Positions 57,771 through 64,000 of a stretch of 64,000 bases of DNA are shown here, piece by piece. The DNA is from Planctomycetota bacterium (GTDB lineage: Bacteria; Planctomycetota; UBA1135; GCA-002686595). The notes below the pieces were generated by a model. It had not been told where the DNA came from. It did no database searches and saw nothing but the letters and a program-made list of their open reading frames with translations. How positions within the stretch are numbered: the stretch's first letter is position 1; each line of letters opens with the position of its first letter. The DNA lies in the NCBI GenBank assembly GCA_016795325.1, contig JAEUHY010000015.1, forward strand, positions 186,001 through 250,000, given 5' to 3'. Position numbers and translations under genes: made by a program.

Positions 57771-59045
57771 TTGAGCCTGACCACATATCGCACGCTGGCG
57801 GTTTTCTCGCTCGTTCCTCTGGCGTATGCGCAGACTCCGACGACGTACTGCACGGCGGGCATCTCGACGAACTTCTGCGTCCCGCAGATCAGCGCCAACG
57901 TACAGCCGAACACAGCGAACAGCGCGGGCTGTGTGATCACGACGAGCGGTCTGCCCGGCCAGAGGCAGGGCGTGGTCTTCTACGGCGTCGACAACTTTGG
58001 TTTCACGCCGACGCCATGGGGTGTAGGGGGCAGCAGTTTCCTGTGCGTGAAAGCGCCCATCAGGCGCATGGTTGACTCGCTGAACAGCGGTGGGACCGCC
58101 GGGGCGTGCAACGGGGCGTACGTGATCGACTGGGATGCCTTCCAAAACGCAAACCCGGCGGCGCTTGGCAATCCCTGGGTGCTGGGCGACAAGGTCTTCG
58201 TGCAGTCGTGGTACCGCGATCCGCTCGCGGTGAAGACGTCGAACCTCTCGAACGCGGTGGAGTTGACGCTTCGTGAGGCCCCGCTGACATCTTGCGTCAG
58301 CGCGATCCCAGGAATGGTCGTGATCCCGGCGGGGACGTTCACGCAGGGCTCGATCGCGGCGAGCGGGCCGCCGTACTTCGGCGAGTACGACGACCCCGTC
58401 GTGCGGCAGGTGACGATCAGCTACTGCTTCTGGATGGGCGCGACGGAGGTCACCCAGGCGCAGTATGCGGCGCTGATGGGAACGAACCCGTCGAACTTCC
58501 CGGGGGCGAACAACCCGGTCGAGCAGGTGAGTTGGTTCGACGCCCAGGCCTACTGCGCCGCGTTGACGGCGCAGCAGTCGGCCCAAGGCGCTGTGCCGCA
58601 GGGCTACGAGTACCGCTTGCCGACGGAAGCCGAGTGGGAGTACGCCTGCCGCGCTGGGACGACCTCGGAGTTCAACGTGGGGGCGAGCCTGCTCTGCAAC
58701 CAGGCGATGTTCAGCTACTCCTATCACTCGAACTCGCACTGCTGGAACGTGAGTGGGCCATTGCCCGGGCCACGCCCGGCGGGAAGCTATGCTCCGAACG
58801 CTTGGGGGCTGTACGACATGCACGGCAACGTCTGGGAGTGGTGCCTCGACTCGGTGGCGACCTACTCGGCGAGCCCGGTCACAGACCCTTTCGTCGCGAG
58901 CGGCCCCGGCCGGGTCATCCGTGGCGGCGGTTGGTACGACTACTCGATCGTCTGTCGCTCCGCGTTCCGGAACTACCGCGGCCCCGGCGACGCGAACGAC
59001 TACCTCGGGTTCCGGGTCGTGCTCGCCCCAGTGATCGTCCCGTAA
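57771..59045 (+). CDS. Secreted SUMF1/FGE-domain protein with N-terminal YCTAG domain (copy C)
   Basis: 424 residues. TTG start with AGGAGG five bases upstream; signal peptide MSLTTYRTLAVFSLVPLAYA. Near-copy of B over the first 170 residues, more divergent afterwards ([95 protein letters not shown]). A single Cys lies near the FGE active site. A few extra residues (SGPLPGPRPAGSY) precede the SYAPNAWG motif. The gene converges on dbpA with about 130 bases between the stops. Confidence 0.9.
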   Translation: MSLTTYRTLAVFSLVPLAYAQTPTTYCTAGISTNFCVPQISANVQPNTANSAGCVITTSGLPGQRQGVVFYGVDNFGFTPTPWGVGGSSFLCVKAPIRRMVDSLNSGGTAGACNGAYVIDWDAFQNANPAALGNPWVLGDKVFVQSWYRDPLAVKTSNLSNAVELTLREAPLTSCVSAIPGMVVIPAGTFTQGSIAASGPPYFGEYDDPVVRQVTISYCFWMGATEVTQAQYAALMGTNPSNFPGANNPVEQVSWFDAQAYCAALTAQQSAQGAVPQGYEYRLPTEAEWEYACRAGTTSEFNVGASLLCNQAMFSYSYHSNSHCWNVSGPLPGPRPAGSYAPNAWGLYDMHGNVWEWCLDSVATYSASPVTDPFVASGPGRVIRGGGWYDYSIVCRSAFRNYRGPGDANDYLGFRVVLAPVIVP

Positions 59046-59172
59046 CTCAGCGAAGCGCGGCCTGAGGCGGCGGCACGGAGGCGTAGCGGAACCCAGCCGT
59101 ACATGCCGTCGCCGGTGGCCGCGCGCAGCGAGCACCGGAACTTGAATCTGATTCGGCGCTCGTCCGCGCGGC

Positions 59173-60579
59173 TCAGCTCTGCGTCGCCTCGAGCAAGCGC
59201 ACTTTGACGGTCCGGCCCTTCACCTTGCCCTGCGAGAGCTTCTGCAGCGCGAGCCGCGCGATCGAGCGCTCGACCGCGACGTAGGTCGAGTGCTCGTTGA
59301 TGTGGATCTTGCCGACCTGCGAAGCGTTGAAGCCTGCGCTGCCGGTGAGCGCGCCGAGCACGTCTCCCGCGCGCATCTTTTCGCGCCGCCCGCCGAGAAT
59401 TTGCAGCGTCGCCATCGGCGGCACGAGCGGCGTTCGTGCGCCGGTGCGGCGCGGCGGGAGGTTCGCCCACTCAAACTTCACGCCGTGCGCCTCTTCGATG
59501 CGCTCGACAAAGATCCGCTCACGCCGGCTCGCGAGGCTGAAAGCCCAACCCTCCGAGTCGACGCGGCCCGTGCGGCCGATGCGGTGCGTGTGGACTTTCG
59601 GATCGGGCGAGATGTCGACGTTGATGACGGCTTCGAGTTCGGCGATGTCGAGCCCGCGCGCGGCGACATCGGTCGCGACGAGCACCGAGCAACTGCGGCC
59701 CGCGAACTGAACGAGCACCTGGTCGCGTTCGATCTGCTCGAGCTCGCCGTGCAGCGCCAGGGCGACGAAGCCGTGCGCCTCGAGCGTCGCGAGCAGGTCG
59801 CGACATTGCTCGCGCGTGTTGCAGAAGGCGAGCGTGCTCACCGGTCGGTGCTGGTCGAGCAGCACCGCGACCGCGTCGAGGCGCTCTTCTTCGTCGACCT
59901 TGTAGAACAGCTGGCGGATCTTGGTCGGCGCGTGCTGCTCGGGCAGCTTCACGTCCACGGGTTCGCGCAGGAACTGGCGGCTCAACTGCGCGATGCCGTC
60001 TGGGTATGTCGCGGAGAACAGAAGCGTCTGGCGCTCGGTCGGACAGGCGCGCGCGAGCTTCTCGATGTCGTCGTAGAAGCCCATATCGAGCATGCGGTCG
60101 GCTTCGTCGAACACCAGCGTGCTCAGCATCGACAGCTTGAGGCTCTCGCGTCGGACCAGATCGAGCAGTCGCCCGGGCGTGCCGACCACGACGTGAGCGC
60201 CGTACTCGAGGCTGGTCATCTGCGCGCGCGCGGGCGTTCCGCCGCACAGCGTGACGACCTTGAGGTTCTCCTCCGTGCGCGCGAGGCGCCGCAGCTCCTG
60301 CGCGACTTGCTCGGCGAGCTCGCGAGTCGGGCACAACACCAGCGCCTGCACGTTCGTGTTGCGCAGGTCGAGCTTGGAGAGCAGCACGAGGCCGAAGGCC
60401 GCCGTCTTTCCGCTTCCGGTCTTGGCCTGGGCGATCAAGTCGCGCCCGGCGAGTCCGTGCGGCAAGCTCGCCGCCTGGATCGGCGTCATCGTGCTGTAGC
60501 CCAGCTGAGCCAGGTTCGCGAGCGTGGCCGGGGAGAGCGGGAGGGAGCTGAACTGCAGTTCTGAGGCGGGCTGTTCCAT
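59173..60579 (-). CDS. dbpA: ATP-dependent RNA helicase DbpA
   Basis: A 468-residue DEAD-box protein acting in 50S ribosomal subunit assembly. Motifs in order: Q-motif GYSTMTPIQ, AKTGSGKT, PTRELAEQ, GTPGRLLD, DEAD in VFDEADRMLD, SAT in LLFSATYP, and ATDVAARGLDI with HRIGRTGR. The last about 75 residues (LQILGGRREKMRAGDVLGAL, GKIHINEHSTYVAVER, GKVKGRTVKVRLLEA) are the DbpA-specific RNA-binding domain, which in E. coli recognises 23S rRNA hairpin 92. Length agrees with E. coli DbpA (457). An extra degraded copy of its last about 50 bases lies about 4 kb to the left. Confidence 0.95.
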   Translation of the reverse strand: MEQPASELQFSSLPLSPATLANLAQLGYSTMTPIQAASLPHGLAGRDLIAQAKTGSGKTAAFGLVLLSKLDLRNTNVQALVLCPTRELAEQVAQELRRLARTEENLKVVTLCGGTPARAQMTSLEYGAHVVVGTPGRLLDLVRRESLKLSMLSTLVFDEADRMLDMGFYDDIEKLARACPTERQTLLFSATYPDGIAQLSRQFLREPVDVKLPEQHAPTKIRQLFYKVDEEERLDAVAVLLDQHRPVSTLAFCNTREQCRDLLATLEAHGFVALALHGELEQIERDQVLVQFAGRSCSVLVATDVAARGLDIAELEAVINVDISPDPKVHTHRIGRTGRVDSEGWAFSLASRRERIFVERIEEAHGVKFEWANLPPRRTGARTPLVPPMATLQILGGRREKMRAGDVLGALTGSAGFNASQVGKIHINEHSTYVAVERSIARLALQKLSQGKVKGRTVKVRLLEATQS

Positions 60580-60686
60580 GGAGAGTGATGCACGTTACGG
60601 CGCGCGAGCTTGTTTTCTGCACGCGCTCTCGAACTCGGCCGAGAGGAATCGCGCGCACGAACGCAGCGGATCCGCTCGCGCGGCGC

Positions 60687-60870
60687 TCACGCGTGACTTG
60701 GGCGGTCCGGAGCGCCGACGAGCGCGTCCACCTTCGCGTCGGTCGAGACGATTTTGCGGTAACCGTAGTCGCGCTGCGCAGGCGTCATGTCGTAGGAGCG
60801 CGACGTGCCGAGCTGCAACGCGACGACGCGCGTCAGCGGCGGCAACCTCGCGCGGCCCGCGCGATTCCGC
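60687..60870 (-). pseudogene. Displaced 3'-end copy of the oleD gene
   Basis: Minus-strand translation PPLTRVVALQLGTSRSYDMT, PAQRDYGYRKIVSTDAKVDA, LVGAPDRPSHA and stop, against PPLTRFVALQLGTSHSYDMT, PARRDFGYRELVSTDATVDA at the end of the intact oleD 1.6 kb to the right. DNA similarity is high over at least 130 bases, in the same orientation. The two copies bracket SUMF1 copy D as direct repeats. No start or upstream part is present. Confidence 0.85.
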
Positions 60871-60979
60871 GCTGGTCGGCTCGCTTTGGCAAGCGCGGCG
60901 CGCACATCCCAGTTGCCGCGCTTCGGGCTTCGGCTAGGCTTTGAGCAGGGAATGGTCTTGATTGGTTCGGAGGTCTCGC

Positions 60980-62242
60980 TTGAAGCTGCTCGCCGTTGCA
61001 TCGTCGTTCGTCACTCTGATCTCTTCGCTCTCGGCCGCCCAAGGTCCGACGACTTACTGCACCGCTGGCGTGACTTCGAGTTTCTGCGTCGCGCAGATCA
61101 CCGCCAGCGCGCAACCTAATGTTGTCAACACCGCTGGCTGCGTCATCACAACGAGCGGCCTACCTGGGAATCGACAGGGAGTCGTCTTCTACGGCGTGGA
61201 CAACAGCGGATTCACGCCGTCGATTTGGGGAGGCGCTGGCGGCAGCAGCTACCTCTGCGTTCAGGCGCCCACGAAGCGTCTGGGGGCAGCGCTGAACAGT
61301 GGAGGGACGGCAGGCCAGTGCAACGGCGTGTTCGTCGTCGACTGGGACGCTTTTCAGATCGCGAATCCGACCGCGCTCGGCAATCCGTGGAGCGTCGGCG
61401 ACACGGTCTTCGTGCAGTCTTGGTACCGCGATCCGCTCGCGGTCAAGACGTCGAACCTCTCGAATGCCACCGAGCTCACGCTGCGCGCGCCGGTGCCCAC
61501 GCCATGCGTATCGGCAGTGCCTGGGCTGGTCCTCGTCCCCGCGGGCACATTCTTCATGGGGTCGAACGCTGCGAACGGACCGCCATACTTTGGGGAGTAC
61601 AACGACCCTGTCGTACGGCAGGTGACGATCAGCTACTGCTTCTGGATGGGCGCGACCGAGGTCACACAGGCGCAGTACACGGCGTTGATGGGGACGAATC
61701 CCGCGTGGTTTCCAGGCGCGAACAACCCCATCGAAACCGTCAGTTGGTTCGACGCTCAGGCCTACTGCGCCGCACTCACCGTGCAGCAGTCTGCGCAGGG
61801 CGGCGTGCCCGCTGGCTACCACTACCGCCTACCGACGGAGGCCGAGTGGGAGTACGCATGTCGCGCGGGGACGACGACGGAGTTCAATGTTGGGGCAAGC
61901 CTGTTCTGCAATCAGGCGAAGTTCGGTTACTCAGATCACTCGAATTCCGTCTGCGGCCAAACTGGCACCGCGCCCGTGGCGAGCTTTGCGCCCAACGCAT
62001 GGGGTCTCCACGACATGCACGGCAACGTGTTTGAGTGGTGCCTGGACTCGCACGCGGCGTACGCGGCTGGCCCCGTTACGGATCCGTTCGTGACGGGCGG
62101 CACTTGGCGACTCCTTCGCGGCGGAAGTTGGTACGACAACACGAACAGCGGTCGCTCCGCGCGGCGCGTTCAGAATCCACCCAGCACGGCCGGCAAGTAC
62201 TTCGGATTCCGGGTCGTACTCGCCCCGATTCTCGTCCCGTAG
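60980..62242 (+). CDS. Secreted SUMF1/FGE-domain protein with N-terminal YCTAG domain (copy D)
   Basis: 420 residues. TTG start with GGAGG six bases upstream gives signal peptide MKLLAVASSFVTLISSLSAA; a TTG 18 bases earlier is less well placed. YCTAGVTSSFC, GVVFYGVDNSGFTPSIWG, CVQAPTKR and SWYRDP mark the first domain. The SUMF1 domain has [95 protein letters not shown] and GFRVVLAP. As in copy A, both FGE copper cysteines are absent. It is flanked on both sides by oleD 3' sequence and converges on the intact oleD. Confidence 0.9.
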   Translation: MKLLAVASSFVTLISSLSAAQGPTTYCTAGVTSSFCVAQITASAQPNVVNTAGCVITTSGLPGNRQGVVFYGVDNSGFTPSIWGGAGGSSYLCVQAPTKRLGAALNSGGTAGQCNGVFVVDWDAFQIANPTALGNPWSVGDTVFVQSWYRDPLAVKTSNLSNATELTLRAPVPTPCVSAVPGLVLVPAGTFFMGSNAANGPPYFGEYNDPVVRQVTISYCFWMGATEVTQAQYTALMGTNPAWFPGANNPIETVSWFDAQAYCAALTVQQSAQGGVPAGYHYRLPTEAEWEYACRAGTTTEFNVGASLFCNQAKFGYSDHSNSVCGQTGTAPVASFAPNAWGLHDMHGNVFEWCLDSHAAYAAGPVTDPFVTGGTWRLLRGGSWYDNTNSGRSARRVQNPPSTAGKYFGFRVVLAPILVP

Positions 62243-62321
62243 ACAATCCGAGCACGATTTGGCGCCTCGTGCGCGGTCGCCGGGCGCCGGCCCATCAAGC
62301 GCCGCGAAGGGCGTGCGCGAC

Positions 62322-63323
62322 TCAGTTTCGCGGCGCACGATCGCGCTGGACGATCAGCGCGTCCACCGTCGCGTCGGTCGAGACGAGCTCGCGATAGCCG
62401 AAATCGCGCCGCGCCGGAGTCATGTCGTAGGAGTGCGACGTACCGAGCTGCAGCGCGACGAAGCGCGTCAGCGGCGGTTCGCTGGCGCGGCCGGTGAGCT
62501 TCCAAAGCGTCTCGCACGTCGCGCCGAGCGCGTAGGCGCTGCGCAGCGAGAGCGAGCGGCGCACCGGCGGCAGGTCGAAGCGCGCGAGGAGCGCGTCGAT
62601 CCACGGCCAGAGCTTCACGGGCTCGTTCTGGCCGATGAAGTACGCGCGGCCGGCGTGCGGAGCGCCGAGTTCGAGCGCGTCAGCGGCGAGCAAGTGCGCG
62701 TGCGCGGCGTTGTCGACGGCGCACAGCGTGACCTCGTTCGAGCCGTCGCCGACGCGCACGAGCTTGCCGGCGTGCGCGCGAGCGAGCAGCCGCGGGATCA
62801 GGTGCGGATCGCCGGGGCCGAAGATCAGGTGCGGGCGCAGCGCGGTCGTCGCGAGACCCCAGCGGCCGTTGACCGAGAGCGCGAGCTTCTCGGCGTGCGC
62901 TTTTGTCTCGGGGTACGCGCACAAGTAGCGCTCGGGGTAGGGGAGATCGTTCGACGCGCGCAGGTGGTCCGCGCCGCCGAAGCACACGCTCGGGCTGCTG
63001 GTGAACACGAGCCTGCGCACGCGCCGCACCTCGCAGGCCGCGATGACGTTTTCGGTCCCGGTCACGTTGCTCGCGACGTATTCGGCGCGCGGTCCCCACA
63101 CGCCGGTCTTGGCGGCGACGTGGAACACGCACTCGACGCCCTTGAAGGCGTGGCGCAGCGCCTCGCGGTCCGAGAGGTCGAGCTGCACGACACGCGCGCC
63201 GAGTTTCTCGAGCTCCGGCGCCGGCCTGCGCGTTCCGGCGAGCACGTCGTCGCCGCGTTGGCGCAGTGCGCGCACGATGGCGCTGCCGAGGAAGCCGTTG
63301 GCGCCGGTGACGAGCGCTTTCAC
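62322..63323 (-). CDS. oleD: OleD-like NAD(P)-dependent 2-alkyl-3-oxoalkanoate reductase
   Basis: A 333-residue short-chain dehydrogenase of the 3-beta-HSD type. GTG start giving MKALVTGANGFLGSAIVRAL with the Rossmann motif TGxxGxLG; the active-site motif is in YPETKAHAEK (YxxxK) with an upstream SSPS serine. FHVAAKTGVWG, RPHLIFGPGDPHLIPRLL and AVDNAAHAHLLAA are typical of OleD. OleD reduces the beta-keto acid formed by OleA during long-chain olefin biosynthesis. The upstream OleC-like gene supports this; oleA and oleB are not in the window. Confidence 0.82.
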   Translation of the reverse strand: MKALVTGANGFLGSAIVRALRQRGDDVLAGTRRPAPELEKLGARVVQLDLSDREALRHAFKGVECVFHVAAKTGVWGPRAEYVASNVTGTENVIAACEVRRVRRLVFTSSPSVCFGGADHLRASNDLPYPERYLCAYPETKAHAEKLALSVNGRWGLATTALRPHLIFGPGDPHLIPRLLARAHAGKLVRVGDGSNEVTLCAVDNAAHAHLLAADALELGAPHAGRAYFIGQNEPVKLWPWIDALLARFDLPPVRRSLSLRSAYALGATCETLWKLTGRASEPPLTRFVALQLGTSHSYDMTPARRDFGYRELVSTDATVDALIVQRDRAPRN

Positions 63324-63405
63324 AGCGAAACCCCGACGGACAGCGCCTTGCGGCCCGAAGACGGCGCAGCGCCGTGTCGACAAGCCGCGTCGATGAAGCG
63401 CACGT

Positions 63406-64000
63406 TCATTGCAGTTGCTCGGTCGCCCAACGCTTGAGCGCCCCGCGGTCGATCTTGGCGTTGTGGCGCACGTCGACCGGCAGAGCGCGCCGGAACAGCA
63501 CCTGTTCGACGCGCGCGCCGAGCGGATGCGCAGCGCCCGCAGCGCGGATCTGCGCTGCGAGCGAAGCGCGTTGCGCCTCCGAGTTCGGCCGATCGGTTGC
63601 GTGAAGCTCGACGACGAGCACGGGCCGTTCGCGTCCGCGCTCGCCGACGCCCACCAGCGCGCAGCGCGCGATGCTGGCGTGCGAGCGGAACACGTTCTCG
63701 ACCGCGACGGGCCCGAACACGCCGAGCTCGGTCTCGAGCCGGTGCGACTTGCGGCCCTGGAACCAGATGGCGCCGCTCTCGTCCATGCGCACGAGGTCGC
63801 CCATGCGATGCCAAACGCGCGCGCCGTCGCGAATCTTCGACGCTGCGGTGTGATCGGGTTCGAAGGCGTATTCGCGCGTCACTTGCGGGCCGCTCACGAT
63901 GAGCTCACCGAGTTCGCCTGGCTTCACGAGCAACTCGTCGCGCCAGAGCGGAACGGGCTCGTCGCTGATCGCGATCACGCGCGCCTCGCAGGTCGGCGCT
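63406..64000 (-). CDS. oleC: OleC-like AMP-dependent synthetase (beta-lactone synthetase), C-terminal part
   Basis: The final 198 residues of an adenylate-forming enzyme; the gene continues past the right edge. Visible are APTCEARVIAISDEPVPLW, GELGELIVSGPQVTREY, the hinge region MGDLVRMDESGAIWFQGRKS and the C-terminal catalytic-Lys region PVDVRHNAKIDRGALKRWA, all typical of OleC. OleC converts the beta-hydroxy acid from OleD to a beta-lactone on the way to long-chain olefins. It is read in the same direction as oleD, with an 82-base gap. A general fatty-acid CoA ligase is the alternative. Confidence 0.8.
   Translation of the reverse strand, partial: APTCEARVIAISDEPVPLWRDELLVKPGELGELIVSGPQVTREYAFEPDHTAASKIRDGARVWHRMGDLVRMDESGAIWFQGRKSHRLETELGVFGPVAVENVFRSHASIARCALVGVGERGRERPVLVVELHATDRPNSEAQRASLAAQIRAAGAAHPLGARVEQVLFRRALPVDVRHNAKIDRGALKRWATEQLQ

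Noticed and set aside
53515-59045. Diversity-generating retroelement with SUMF1/C-lectin-like targets
   Set aside because: No reverse transcriptase, template repeat or adenine-biased variable region was seen in the window; kept only as a search suggestion.
53515-62242. The four SUMF1-domain proteins as sulfatase-activating formylglycine-generating enzymes
   Set aside because: The two active-site cysteines are missing in every copy and no sulfatase gene lies in the window.

Overview
This is a very GC-rich bacterial chromosome segment, most likely from a Planctomycetota lineage. The assignment is an inference. It rests on tandem secreted proteins with a lamin-tail domain and thrombospondin type-3 repeats, a family of secreted SUMF1-domain paralogues that share a cysteine-rich domain with them, OleC/OleD-like genes at the right edge, and frequent TTG/GTG starts behind good Shine-Dalgarno sequences. 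No tRNA, rRNA, CRISPR array or complete insertion sequence was seen.

Layout. (1) 1-14.6 kb: the start of a secreted protein (cut by the edge), a prolyl oligopeptidase lipoprotein, two overlapping giant secreted repeat proteins, a secreted alpha/beta hydrolase and a GT4 glycosyltransferase. (2) 14.9-22.1 kb: a three-gene glycan operon (GH38 alpha-mannosidase, DUF4434 TIM-barrel protein, AGE-family sugar epimerase) converging on a secreted GHL10-phosphodiester glycosidase fusion. (3) 22.4-27.2 kb: a two-gene NAD-linked formate dehydrogenase. Its catalytic gene reads through a UGA that looks like a genuine selenocysteine codon with a SECIS hairpin. The N-terminal [4Fe-4S] domain of the catalytic subunit is missing from that gene and sits at the C-terminus of the following NuoE-NuoF-ferredoxin fusion. 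(4) 27.3-34.6 kb: an FAD oxidoreductase, a hydantoinase/oxoprolinase with a permease, a HEAT-repeat lipoprotein and a zinc-ribbon-like unknown. (5) 35.1-50.0 kb: a division and cell-wall (dcw) operon: promoter, MraZ boxes, mraZ, rsmH, ftsL, ftsI, murE, murF, mraY, ftsW, a LysM protein, a small protein, murG, murC, murB. It has no murD, ftsQ, ftsA or ftsZ. It is followed by thrS and a strong terminator. (6) 52.2-62.3 kb: a decayed accessory zone with an AAA/DUF4143 pseudogene, four secreted SUMF1-domain paralogues, fragments of DinB and DUF4276 genes, a MITE-like inverted-repeat element, an intact dbpA helicase gene, and displaced copies of the 3' ends of dbpA and oleD. (7) 62.3-64 kb: oleD and the end of oleC, from a long-chain olefin (OleABCD-type) pathway.

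The best candidates for something not well described are the split, permuted selenoprotein formate dehydrogenase; the mobile-looking roughly 140-residue cysteine-containing domain, which is C-terminal in the repeat proteins but N-terminal in the SUMF1 proteins; and the pattern in which SUMF1 gene cassettes are bracketed by duplicated 3' ends of the neighbouring convergent gene.
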